NCBI GenBank assembly: GCA_002395235.1
Contig: DGWK01000019.1
Location: forward strand, 58,824-122,823
Length of the DNA: 64,000 bases
From: Lachnospiraceae bacterium UBA4260
Lineage (GTDB): Bacteria > Bacillota > Clostridia > Lachnospirales > Lachnospiraceae
Reading direction: 5' to 3'
A model generated the notes under the pieces. It had not been told where the DNA came from and ran no database searches. It saw nothing but the letters and a program-made list of their open reading frames with translations. Numbering within the stretch: position 1 is the stretch's first letter; each line of letters starts with the position of its first letter. The translations under genes and the position numbers were made by a program. Positions 34,849 to 42,573 of this stretch are shown here, piece after piece.

Positions 34849-35113
34849 AACGACCCGCCGATGAGCGGGCATAAATAATCAGTTCATTAATTTCATAATT
34901 CAAAATTACTTACATATCCTACCGGGACAAACCCGGTATCAATTCCATTCAGACTAAGCACACAAGACAATTCACTATCTTATCATCCGGGTTTCTGAAA
35001 ACCCGTCAGCGGTGTTCACCGCAACCACGTTTCAAGTCTGATAACGTGGAAATTCAAATTCTATATTTAGTCGTTTGACTATGATGGTTCAGCCTTCGTC
35101 AACGGAGGCGATT
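34849..35113 (+). promoter_or_regulatory. Six-hairpin leader masking the helicase ribosome site
   Basis: The 300-base gap before the helicase gene contains a run of hairpins: CCCGC/GCGGG (34854-34869), TACCGGG/CCCGGTA (34920-34938), CGGGTTT/AAACCCG (34988-35005), GCGGTG/CACCGC (35009-35022), CCACGTT/AACGTGG (35025-35049), and GCCTTCG/CGGAGGC (35092-35109). The last one buries the GGAGG of the helicase gene, so opening it would be needed for translation. Confidence 0.65.
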
Positions 35114-36685
35114 ATGAAAAAAACAAAAAAAGTAAAGATTGAGCGGTTATTTGGTAGACAGTACCTGTCCGACAAACCTTGTTGGGACGACCCGAAATCC
35201 TTCCGCGGGAAGGTGACGTTGGTGAAAGCCGGGACCGGAAGCGGAAAATCAACGGCGATGTTAAATCTCGCTGAAGACGACGATTATCTGGGGAAGAACG
35301 ACAAGATGTTATTCATGACGACCCGCCGCACGGACGCGGCGAAACTGCGTGCAAAGGTCGAAAAATTGAGTCTTACGGCAAAGGTCGATGTCATGACAGT
35401 GCAGTCGTTTGAAGAGGCGATTTCCGTTTATGACATGAGCGGAGCAAAGTATCTGGAACAGTACAAAATAGTTGTGTGTGATGAGTCGCATTATTGGCTG
35501 ACGGACACGGCGTTCAGTACATCCTCGATTTTGTCTTATGAAGCGGTCAGGTCGTTTGCAGATGCGATATCTGATACGGACAAGATGTTGTTCTTGATGT
35601 CAGCGACGCCGGAGCGTTTAAACAAGATTTTCCCTGTGAGCCGGAATGTCAGTGGCGATGTCTATACAGACCATATCCGTCAGGTGGTTTTCGTACCCGA
35701 TGAGGATTACGTGGCGCAGGCGGCGTTGAACATATCGAGGGCGATACAGAACGGAAAGAAAGGTATCGTCTTTGTACGCAATAAGAATGACATATATAAA
35801 ATCCTGACAGAACTTGGAGCGCAGGCGGAGCGTGTTGAAGTATACACGGCGGAGAAGCGTCCTGAATGTTTAGATAGTGGGGAGTACGAAATTCCTGAGG
35901 GGAAGAACGCGATTATCGCGACATCCGTTCTCGCATATGGAGTTGATTATAACGATTGGAATATTGAATTCGTTATGACGAATAGCGCAGACCCGGTAGT
36001 GGCAGTTCAGGAACTGGGCAGGCGCAGATGCTTTGGGGAGAAAGAAGTCGACTATTATGTTTCGGATTTCACGGCAGATTATTTGCTGAGAGCATATCAG
36101 ACATTCAGGAAATACCTGGCGGAAGCGGAGACGTTCAGCGAGAACCCGGATGAGTTCTTTAAAGCAGGCGGGCATTGGTACGAAGGATTTATCCACAAAA
36201 ACAGAGCGTTCCGAGTTAAGCGTCATACGACAACATTGACGACGGATGCGGTATATATGGAAACACTGAGACGTTTTGCAGATTATGCGGTGGAAATCGA
36301 GGATGGCACAGACAGTTGGGAACACATGGTTCTGAGTCGTTTGGGATTTGACAGCAGAACACCGGCGCCTGTTAAGCCGTATAAAGACATCGTTGCTGAG
36401 GATGTAAAGAGTATGTTGTCGCAGATGGAAGCGGCAGACGTTCTGACGACGGACGATTGGAAAAAATTGGGCAGAATGCTGAGAGCGAAAAACCGGACAA
36501 TAAAAGGAAAAGGCACGGCATATAAGCATGGAGATTACCTTTCTTCACCTAAAAAGATTGACCCGTATATCAGAAATTACGGATATAAGGCAGGCGAACG
36601 CGAAAGGAAGCAGGTCGACGGTAAGCGCATTTCCTATTATCCGCTGATACGTCTTAACGACGCAGAAAGCGAGGGAAAAGAGTAA
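35114..36685 (+). CDS. Phage superfamily-2 DNA/RNA helicase
   Basis: The ATG at 35114 lies 5 bases after GGAGG and gives 523 residues; the 13 extra upstream residues lack a ribosome site. Motif I is KAGTGSGKSTAML (about 36-48), motif II is the DExH-like box CDESHYWL, motif III is SATPERL, and the C-terminal helicase lobe has ATSVLAYGVDYNDW and the arginine-finger region QELGRRRCFG. It probably unwinds DNA in phage replication or recombination. RusA follows, which favours a role at branched DNA. Confidence 0.85.
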   Translation: MKKTKKVKIERLFGRQYLSDKPCWDDPKSFRGKVTLVKAGTGSGKSTAMLNLAEDDDYLGKNDKMLFMTTRRTDAAKLRAKVEKLSLTAKVDVMTVQSFEEAISVYDMSGAKYLEQYKIVVCDESHYWLTDTAFSTSSILSYEAVRSFADAISDTDKMLFLMSATPERLNKIFPVSRNVSGDVYTDHIRQVVFVPDEDYVAQAALNISRAIQNGKKGIVFVRNKNDIYKILTELGAQAERVEVYTAEKRPECLDSGEYEIPEGKNAIIATSVLAYGVDYNDWNIEFVMTNSADPVVAVQELGRRRCFGEKEVDYYVSDFTADYLLRAYQTFRKYLAEAETFSENPDEFFKAGGHWYEGFIHKNRAFRVKRHTTTLTTDAVYMETLRRFADYAVEIEDGTDSWEHMVLSRLGFDSRTPAPVKPYKDIVAEDVKSMLSQMEAADVLTTDDWKKLGRMLRAKNRTIKGKGTAYKHGDYLSSPKKIDPYIRNYGYKAGERERKQVDGKRISYYPLIRLNDAESEGKE

Positions 36686-36753
36686 TGAAATTTTTGGCGA
36701 TTGTATATCTGATAGTCTTTCCCTTCCTGTGGTACGAAATGGAAAAAAAGTGA
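36685..36753 (+). CDS. Putative 22-residue membrane microprotein
   Basis: ATG 36685 overlaps the helicase stop as TAATG, and its own TGA overlaps the next ATG. The peptide MKFLAIVYLIVFPFLWYEMEKK has one hydrophobic stretch (3-16) and a charged C-terminus, as membrane microproteins do. GAGGG lies about 10 bases upstream. Overlaps on both sides suggest coupled translation, but the frame is short and could be chance. Confidence 0.45.
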   Translation: MKFLAIVYLIVFPFLWYEMEKK

Positions 36754-37325
36754 TGATGGACGCAGAGAAAGCGGAGCGGGATTTACTGGAAGAATGGCGG
36801 CTGCTGCACGCGGAGATAGATGCGGCGGTCGCCCGGATGGCGGCAGAAGCGGAACAAGACAGGCGAAAAGTATCAGGGGAAGGGAAGCGAAGCAGTATGA
36901 AAGAAATAGAGTTTGTAGTTTACGGCAGACCGAAGGGGAAAGGCAGACCGCGTTTCACAATGGATGGTCACGCATATACGCCTCAGGCGACGAAAGCATA
37001 TGAAAAGGAAATCCGGCAGGCGTTCCGGGCAGCGGGCGGCACGTCCTTTGGAAGCGTTCCGGTGGCGGTCGAAATTGTAGCATACTACCCGGTTCCGAAG
37101 TCAGCAAAGAAATCGGACAAGGAAGCTATGGCGGCGGGCATGGTCGTTCCGATGGTGAAACCGGATATCGACAATGTTTTGAAAGCGGTCTTGGATGGCA
37201 TTCAGGGCGACGACGGAGCGTTTCATGATGATGCTCAGGTGGTAAGTATCCGGGCAGAGAAAAGGTATGACAGAATTGGAGCGGAAGGAGCGGTCGTGGT
37301 TCGGATAAGAGATGTATCACCGTGA
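36753..37325 (+). CDS. rusA: RusA-family Holliday-junction resolvase
   Basis: The RusA core starts with FVVYGRPKGKGRPRF, includes the acidic segment KPDIDNVLKAVLDGI and ends FHDDAQVV, whose aspartates bind metal. The family cuts four-way junctions, helping to resolve recombination intermediates before packaging. The usual start would be ATG 36897; I give 36753 because the frame is open and the ATG overlaps the preceding stop, adding a 48-residue charged helix. Either start is possible. The 5' part may be a separate helix fused in frame. Confidence 0.85.
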   Translation: MMDAEKAERDLLEEWRLLHAEIDAAVARMAAEAEQDRRKVSGEGKRSSMKEIEFVVYGRPKGKGRPRFTMDGHAYTPQATKAYEKEIRQAFRAAGGTSFGSVPVAVEIVAYYPVPKSAKKSDKEAMAAGMVVPMVKPDIDNVLKAVLDGIQGDDGAFHDDAQVVSIRAEKRYDRIGAEGAVVVRIRDVSP

Positions 37326-37344
37326 AAAATTTTTAAAAAAAATA

Positions 37345-37410
37345 TCAAAATAAGGCGATATTTCCCTAGAAATTTTTTCCGGGGAGACGGGAGCGGGTAA
37401 GTTACCAGTA
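37345..37410 (+). repeat. Bipartite phage element, copy B
   Basis: GATATTTCCCTAGAAATT (37357-37374), 19 unconserved bases, CGGGTAAGTTACCAGTA (37394-37410), preceded by TCAAAAT at 37345. It repeats element A with identical spacing and one changed base. It lies 144 bases before the DnaB-like helicase gene. Confidence 0.8.
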
Positions 37411-37427
37411 TAGAAATAAGAATTGAG

Positions 37428-37513
37428 GGTCATATCGGAGAGCGATTGGGGTGCGAAACCCGATGACCTATTTCCTGAGACAGGTGAGAGCGTCGAGGGA
37501 GCATACGAAATAG
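37428..37513 (+). promoter_or_regulatory. Structured leader RNA before the DnaB-like helicase gene
   Basis: GGTCAT (37428-37433) pairs with ATGACC (37463-37468) and an inner ATTGGG/CCCGAT stem. Next, CTATTTC (37468-37474) pairs with GAAATAG (37507-37513) and encloses CCTG-aga-CAGG. AAGGAG follows at 37,537, 11 bases before the ATG. No known riboswitch or ribozyme core was recognised. Confidence 0.5.
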
Positions 37514-37553
37514 AAATAAGTATAAGTATGTAAGAAAAGGAGATGTTTATATC

Positions 37554-39530
37554 ATGGCAGGTTATAAGAAAATTGATTTTGATGAAAAGGGACAGAGGGA
37601 TGTTGTCCTGAATGCACTTTGCGGGAATTCTAGGGTATATGCGGTGACGACATGGCAGATGCAGTCGCAGTATCGTATCGCGGTAATGACGCGTGAAGAA
37701 ATTGACAAATGGACGGGCGATGACCTGATGTTGGTTCCTGTAACGCTCTCGGATAAACAGGAAGCGACAGGGAAGCAATTTGTGGATATTAGTCAGATTT
37801 CGTTCGAGGACACGACGGCGGTTTCCTTTACTTTCGAGGGAAAATGTGGGGCGGACGTTACAGTGTCGTTGGCAGGCGTGGGGTTCCGTGACCCAGCGAT
37901 ATTCACGGCGGGCGGCGGAGCACAGACTATTGTTTACAGATTGAAACGCGGCGGCGGAGCGCAGGCGGTTCTGAACATGGCACAGCAGGCGACGATTGTT
38001 ATCAGACGGTATTTCCCGGGAGTGCGCGGATGTATGCCGGTCGTACCAATTCCGAAGGTGAAACATGGAGTTGAGTACAAGTTCGCACCGGCGCAGTGGA
38101 CGGAGAATTCCGCGGGTATTCTGTCCAGTATATCGACAGTATGTGGATTGAAGTCCATGAAGCCTGCGGCTTGGAATTATCAGGACGAATTCTTTCCGGT
38201 TCCCGAGCATGAAGTTTTTAAATCGTGGAAGAAAGTGCAGACCGGAAGCCTCGTGCGTATGTGCGACGGAGACGCGAAAAATCCCAAATACGTGGTCTTC
38301 GATACGGAAACGGCGCAGGCAGGAATGTGGGCGCAGGACTTCGAAGCGTTCATGATGAGGATGTATTATCAGTCGTTACATCCTGTGACGCAACCCGCGC
38401 CGTCCAGGCTGGGCGCGGAGAAGCGTCCGCAGAGGGTTTTGGAGATTGACGACATATGGGAAACGAAGAAGTCAAGACCGAAAAAAAAGAAAATTCCGAC
38501 GGGGATTGGATACATAGACAAAAATTTTAGCGGGATTCCTGAGGCCGGGTTAAGTGTTTTCACAGGAATTCCGGGTGGCGGAAAGTCGACTATTGTATCG
38601 CAGATAATCCTGAATGTGATTGAGATGGGATACAAGGTTGTCCTGTTTTCCGGTGAAATGGATGATACGTCAATTTTCGACGCTATGGCGAACCAAGCGG
38701 CAGGACGCGATAATCTGCGCAAAGGCGACAGTGAACTGGGTTCGTGGGATTGTGACCCGGACGTTGAACACAGAATTAAGGATTGGCTACGCGGCAGATT
38801 GGGTGTTTACAATAACGAGTGGGATTTTGATTTCCACGAGGTGTTACAGTTTTGCTTGGAAGATTGCAAAAAGCGTGGAGCGCAAATACTGGTTCTGGAC
38901 AACCTTATGATGTTGACCGTGCAGGGTATCCGCGACCCGCTTGAAAAACAGAAATATATTGTACAAAAACTGAAAAGCACGGCGGCATCCACAGGATTGT
39001 CAATTTGGTTGGTTGCGCACAGTAAGAAAAGTGGTGGAAGATTGCTGACACTGGATGACATACTGGGTGCATCGGAGATAGCAAATCTGTGCGATGATAT
39101 TTTTGCAGTGTACAAAGCGAGCCACGTATTCAAAAAAGCGTACCTCGACGAGTACGGCGTGAAAGTCGGAGACGACAAAGATGTTGACCCGGATATCTTT
39201 TTCTCGAAAAGTTTTGGTCAGGAAAAGAAAACGCAGTATGGTAACGAAATTTCCCTTCCTACGAATATCATTTCGGTCTTGAAAGCGCGTTATGACATGA
39301 TGCGTGAAACGACGTTTTCCGGTCTGTATTTCGAAATCGGAAGCAAACGTCTGTTGGATTATGATGGACAGCAGATACAGTACGGATGGCAGACGAAGAC
39401 CCGCCCGCCGGTATATACGAAGAGTTTTATACCCATGGGCACGGCGACGGCGAAAGAGGTGGAAACGGAAACGGTTGACATACAGTCGGATGGACGTGAT
39501 GCGTTCCTTGACCTTCCGACAGGGGATTAA
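37554..39530 (+). CDS. DnaB/T7-gp4-like replicative helicase with unusual N-terminal region
   Basis: The C-terminal half of this 658-residue protein is a RecA-fold helicase: GIGYIDKNFSGIPEAGLSVF leads into Walker A FTGIPGGGKSTIVSQ (about 340-354), Walker B is QILVLDNLMM, then WLVAHSKK and GASEIANLCDD. This matches the gp4/twinkle/DnaB superfamily that unwinds DNA as a hexameric ring. The first 300 residues have neither a zinc-binding primase domain nor a Toprim motif and are not recognised; they include a region rich in glycine and valine. It may load or prime differently from known gp4 proteins. SSB is encoded nearby. Confidence 0.85.
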   Translation: MAGYKKIDFDEKGQRDVVLNALCGNSRVYAVTTWQMQSQYRIAVMTREEIDKWTGDDLMLVPVTLSDKQEATGKQFVDISQISFEDTTAVSFTFEGKCGADVTVSLAGVGFRDPAIFTAGGGAQTIVYRLKRGGGAQAVLNMAQQATIVIRRYFPGVRGCMPVVPIPKVKHGVEYKFAPAQWTENSAGILSSISTVCGLKSMKPAAWNYQDEFFPVPEHEVFKSWKKVQTGSLVRMCDGDAKNPKYVVFDTETAQAGMWAQDFEAFMMRMYYQSLHPVTQPAPSRLGAEKRPQRVLEIDDIWETKKSRPKKKKIPTGIGYIDKNFSGIPEAGLSVFTGIPGGGKSTIVSQIILNVIEMGYKVVLFSGEMDDTSIFDAMANQAAGRDNLRKGDSELGSWDCDPDVEHRIKDWLRGRLGVYNNEWDFDFHEVLQFCLEDCKKRGAQILVLDNLMMLTVQGIRDPLEKQKYIVQKLKSTAASTGLSIWLVAHSKKSGGRLLTLDDILGASEIANLCDDIFAVYKASHVFKKAYLDEYGVKVGDDKDVDPDIFFSKSFGQEKKTQYGNEISLPTNIISVLKARYDMMRETTFSGLYFEIGSKRLLDYDGQQIQYGWQTKTRPPVYTKSFIPMGTATAKEVETETVDIQSDGRDAFLDLPTGD

Positions 39531-39550
39531 ATAGAGAGCGAGGTGAGAAC

Positions 39551-39979
39551 GTGGAGTATTGGAGTGTAATTTTCAGACTCGAAAAAGTAGGTGACCTGAG
39601 GCGCACGGAGCGGGAGATTAACGACCAGATAAATCTTTGCCGGCTGAGAGCGCTCCCCGGAAGCCCGGTTCTGAGCGATATGCCGAAAACGCATACGAAC
39701 GCGGTTCATGGGCTGGACGATTTTTACGTCGATGCGGAGCGTTTTTTCAAAGCGAAAAAGCGGATAGAAACGCAGATAAGGGCGGCGGTCGAAGAGGCGG
39801 AACGGCTGATGGAATATGCCGGGACGGATTATTCGAGAGAGGTGATGCGGATGTATTATCTCGGAGGGATGACAAAATCGGAAATTGCAGAGAGGACAGG
39901 CAAAACCGTCAGGTGCATATCAATGCTGATACTCAGGGGAGCGCGGAGAATTGCGGAGAATTACGATTTGGTAGCATGA
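39551..39979 (+). CDS. Sigma-70-region-4-like phage transcription regulator
   Basis: The 142-residue protein starts with GTG 39551 behind GCGAGG. The C-terminal third has a helix-turn-helix of sigma region 4 type: REVMRMYYLGGMTKSEIAER, then TGKTVRCISMLILRGARR (about 100-137). The N-terminal part is helical. Such ArpU/RinA-like proteins turn on late or packaging genes in Gram-positive phages, and the position before the late genes fits. The target promoter is unknown. Confidence 0.75.
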   Translation: MEYWSVIFRLEKVGDLRRTEREINDQINLCRLRALPGSPVLSDMPKTHTNAVHGLDDFYVDAERFFKAKKRIETQIRAAVEEAERLMEYAGTDYSREVMRMYYLGGMTKSEIAERTGKTVRCISMLILRGARRIAENYDLVA

Positions 39980-40042
39980 GACATACATAATTGCACAAAT
40001 AATCACAAAGAGGTCTTACAATGAAATACGAGGGGAATTAAT

Positions 40043-40076
40043 GGGGACGTTCCGGGATTGGAGCGTTCTCTTTTTT
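40043..40076 (+). terminator. Terminator after the sigma-like gene
   Basis: GGGACGTTCC (40044-40053) pairs with GGAGCGTTCTC (40060-40070) including G-U pairs, followed by six T residues. Confidence 0.75.
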
Positions 40077-40152
40077 GTACCTGGGGAATTGATTGAATAT
40101 CACATACTTTCGAGAAAAATGAAAAAATATTTGAAATTTTCAGAGAAAATAG

Positions 40153-40181
40153 TTGCATGTTACCGAATTGTTTGCTACAAT
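40153..40181 (+). promoter_or_regulatory. Putative sigma-A promoter of ssb
   Basis: TTGCAT at 40153-40158 and TACAAT at 40176-40181, spacer exactly 17. A terminator lies between it and ssb. Confidence 0.7.
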
Positions 40182-40220
40182 TAGAATAGATAAATATAGA
40201 TATATATAACACATAGCACG

Positions 40221-40245
40221 AGCGCCATAGAAGGGCGCTTTTTTT
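40221..40245 (+). terminator. Terminator-like hairpin in the ssb leader
   Basis: AGCGCC (40221-40226) pairs with GGCGCT (40234-40239), followed by seven T residues. It is only about 30 bases after the predicted start point and 56 bases before ssb. ATGCATA/TATGCAT can form a second hairpin just downstream. Confidence 0.8.
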
Positions 40246-40300
40246 ATGCATAAAAAGTATATGCATGTATGTGAATAACGAGAGCGAAAGGAGAAAAGAT

Positions 40301-40801
40301 TTGAACAGTGTAATTTTGATGGGAAGACTGACGAAAGACCCGGATGTGCGTACATCTCAGAACGGTGTGACAAGTGCGAGGTTCACTCTTGCGGTTGACA
40401 GACATTCAAAGAATGACCCGGACGCAGCTGATTTCCCTAGTTGTGTGGCATTTGGCAAAACGGCTGAAATTGTACGTGACTATCTGAAAAAGGGTGTGAA
40501 GATTGCGGTTCAGGGACGTATCCAGACGTCAAAGTATCCTGACGAAACCGGAAAAGAAGTTTACAGGACAGACGTTGTGGTTTTGGGAATTGAGTTTTGC
40601 GAGCGCAAGCAGGACGGCGGACAGGCACAGGCACAGCCGCATGGACAGACCGGAAACGGTATGCCGCAGAACGGCGCACCGGCACAGAATTACGGCGGAT
40701 ATGGACAGCCGCAGAACCGTGGCGGATACGGACAGCCGCAGAACTACGGCGGGTATCAGAGCCGTGGCGAATACCAGCAGGCTGAACTGCCGTTTCATTG
40801 A
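40301..40801 (+). CDS. ssb: Phage single-stranded DNA-binding protein
   Basis: The start is TTG 40301: AAAGGAG ends 7 bases upstream and the protein then begins MNSVILMGRLTKDPDVR, the normal SSB opening. The OB fold covers about 1-105. The C-terminus (about 115-150) is low-complexity with GYGQPQNRGGYGQPQNYGGY-type repeats, and the last residues are AELPFH rather than the usual acidic DDDIPF-like tip, so partner binding may differ. It coats single-stranded DNA in phage replication. A terminator-like hairpin in its leader may limit its expression. Confidence 0.93.
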   Translation: MNSVILMGRLTKDPDVRTSQNGVTSARFTLAVDRHSKNDPDAADFPSCVAFGKTAEIVRDYLKKGVKIAVQGRIQTSKYPDETGKEVYRTDVVVLGIEFCERKQDGGQAQAQPHGQTGNGMPQNGAPAQNYGGYGQPQNRGGYGQPQNYGGYQSRGEYQQAELPFH

Positions 40802-40818
40802 TTGATTTGATAATGATA

Positions 40819-40854
40819 TGGGCACCTACCCTTCGGGGGAGGGTGCCTGTTTTA
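40819..40854 (+). terminator. Terminator after ssb
   Basis: GGCACC (40821-40826) pairs with GGTGCC (40842-40847) around a second short CCC/GGG stem, followed by TGTTTTAG. Confidence 0.7.
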
Positions 40855-40874
40855 GTGTGCGGGGTATTTTGGGG

Positions 40875-41351
40875 ATGGTTTGTGATTTTAAACGAGATGC
40901 GCAGCAGAGAACGAGACTATACCGCATATGGGACAACATGAACACCAGATGTTCATGCCCGAGTAAGGGACGTGACTACGAAAAATATTACGGTGGCAAG
41001 GGTATCAGGGTATGTGATGCGTGGAAGCACAGTTTCGAGAATTTCCGGGACTGGTCGTTGGAGCATGGATATGCGGAGAATTTGCAGTTAGACCGTATCG
41101 ACAGTGACGGCGATTATACGCCTGAAAATTGCAGATGGGTGACTGCGCAGCAGCAGGCGTGGAACCGTTCGAATAGTATCAAAGTTATTTTCGGTGGAGT
41201 CGAGAAACCGCTCGCAGAGTGGGTTGCGATTTTCGGTATTGACTATCGTCGTGCGTATGAGCGCCGCAGAGCGGGTTGGGATGTTTACGACATGCTTTTC
41301 TGCCCCTGTGGTATGCGACGTTCGAAGTTCCATAAACAGGTAGTTGGCTAA
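40875..41351 (+). CDS. HNH-like phage DNA-binding or nuclease protein
   Basis: The body resembles a widespread phage family with the pattern RLYRIWDNMNTRC, YGGKGIRVCDAW, then LQLDRIDSDGDYTPENCRWV. The conserved D-R-I-D, asparagine and cysteine positions look like a degenerate HNH metal-finger nuclease. I start at ATG 40875 (158 residues), after the ssb terminator; the upstream frame to 40818 runs through that hairpin. The C-terminus has CPCGMRRSKFHK. It may be a mobile nuclease or a DNA-binding protein. Confidence 0.65.
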   Translation: MVCDFKRDAQQRTRLYRIWDNMNTRCSCPSKGRDYEKYYGGKGIRVCDAWKHSFENFRDWSLEHGYAENLQLDRIDSDGDYTPENCRWVTAQQQAWNRSNSIKVIFGGVEKPLAEWVAIFGIDYRRAYERRRAGWDVYDMLFCPCGMRRSKFHKQVVG

Positions 41352-41367
41352 CAAGATGTATAAAAGA

Positions 41368-41399
41368 GGCGGGTAAATCCGGTTCGCCGGACACCCGCC
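41368..41399 (+). promoter_or_regulatory. Strong UUCG hairpin in the leader of gene 41523
   Basis: GGCGGGT/ACCCGCC encloses TCCGG-TTCG-CCGGA with the extra-stable C(UUCG)G tetraloop. No T-run follows, so it is probably not a terminator. The leader (41352-41522) holds a further AGAGGT/ACCTCT pair. Confidence 0.6.
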
Positions 41400-41522
41400 C
41401 CCATTGGTATAGAGCGTTGCGCCCTGATGTTGATTTAGAGGTTATCTCCACCTCTGCTCTCACACACAGCACCGGGACGTAGCGTTGTGTATCAATGGAT
41501 TGAAGTATGAAAGAAAAAGAAA

Positions 41523-41792
41523 ATGAAGAGAAAAGAAATTCTGGACAGAGCCGCGGTCATAGTCGGCGGCAAAGATGGTCAGCACGGTGGCACCGAGGAC
41601 AATTTCAATAGAATTGCGAGACTGTGGTACGCATATAAGGGTACACCCTTCACGGCGAAGGACGTGGCTGTGATGATGATTTTGCTGAAGGTGGCTCGGA
41701 TTGCGTCAGGGCACCAGAACGACGACAATTTCGTTGACATTGCGGGATATGCGGCCTGTGGCGGAGAGTTGGAGGCGAGCGACGATGTTTGA
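41523..41792 (+). CDS. DUF6378-like phage protein
   Basis: The 89-residue helical protein matches a small family common in phages: an N-terminal DRAAVIVGGKDGQHG and a C-terminal ARIASGHQNDDNFVDIAGYA. The histidine-asparagine-aspartate cluster resembles the metal site of MazG-like all-alpha nucleotide hydrolases, but catalytic activity is not shown. Its end overlaps the MetK-like gene by 8 bases, so the two are probably cotranslated. Confidence 0.75.
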   Translation: MKRKEILDRAAVIVGGKDGQHGGTEDNFNRIARLWYAYKGTPFTAKDVAVMMILLKVARIASGHQNDDNFVDIAGYAACGGELEASDDV

Positions 41793-42573
41793 AAAAGTGA
41801 ACCCGTCCCATGTTGACAAAATTGCAGACAGGATTGCGGGAGCGATTGTTGACCTGGCATATGGTATTCAGGAAGACCCGCGGATTGCAGTAGAAATCCT
41901 GATTGGACATGGAGTTTGCCATATTATTGCGGAGACGAGCGTTCACATTAAAACATGCAAGGTCGAAGAAATCGTGAACAGAATTGCGGGTGGCAGACTG
42001 CTGACGAATTACTATGAACGCCCTCAGGATGGACATCTGGCACAGAACCAGATGGACGGGTTCCGTTGCGGAGATAATGGTATCTTCCGGGGGATGCCTG
42101 TGACCGACGAGCAAAAAGAACTGACACGGATTGCCAGGGGGATATACAGGAAATACCCGTATGATGGGAAATACATTCTTGATGGTTCTAGGCTGATAAT
42201 ATGCCAGAGCAACGCGGGGAGCGATGAACTGCGCAAGGAATTTCCGGGAGCGGTTGTAAATCCTCTGGGGGACTGGACAGGTGGCACGGACGTCGATACC
42301 GGCGCAGTAAACAGAAAATTGGGTTCCGATATGGCGGACAGCGTGACCGGCGGCGGACTGCATGGGAAAGACCTGAGCAAGGCTGACGTATCAGTGAACA
42401 TTTATGCGTTCCTGAAGGCGCAGGCGACGGGAAAACCTGTGGAGTTGTCCTGTGCGATTGGCGACGAGACCGTGGACGGATTGCCGTATGCGGTGATAGT
42501 CGAGATGGCACGTGCATATATACAGGATTGCGGCGGATTTGAAAAGTTCGCGGAGTGGGGACTGGTAAGGTAA
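41785..42573 (+). CDS. Diverged S-adenosylmethionine synthetase (MetK)-like protein
   Basis: ATG 41785 lies 9 bases after GGAGG and gives 262 residues. Resemblance to MetK is local but ordered: HVDKIADRIAGAIVDLA near the start (MetK has HPDKIADQISDAVLDA), then a C-terminal run NPLGDWTGGTDVDTGAVNRK, ... GGGLHGKDLSKADVSVNIYA, ... ELSCAIGDE, parallel to MetK NPTGRFVIGGP ... [20 protein letters not shown] ... VSYAIG. It is about 120 residues shorter than MetK. It would make SAM from methionine and ATP if active. The stop overlaps the methyltransferase start as TAATG. Confidence 0.75.
   Translation: MFEKVNPSHVDKIADRIAGAIVDLAYGIQEDPRIAVEILIGHGVCHIIAETSVHIKTCKVEEIVNRIAGGRLLTNYYERPQDGHLAQNQMDGFRCGDNGIFRGMPVTDEQKELTRIARGIYRKYPYDGKYILDGSRLIICQSNAGSDELRKEFPGAVVNPLGDWTGGTDVDTGAVNRKLGSDMADSVTGGGLHGKDLSKADVSVNIYAFLKAQATGKPVELSCAIGDETVDGLPYAVIVEMARAYIQDCGGFEKFAEWGLVR

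Noticed and set aside
34840..34870. Hammerhead-like ribozyme suggested by GAAACGACC and GATGAG
   Set aside because: The CUGAUGA core and the required stem arrangement are missing; only simple hairpins remain.
35075..35113. Upstream extension of the helicase gene
   Set aside because: The 13 extra residues come from the structured leader, and GGAGG fits only the ATG at 35,114.
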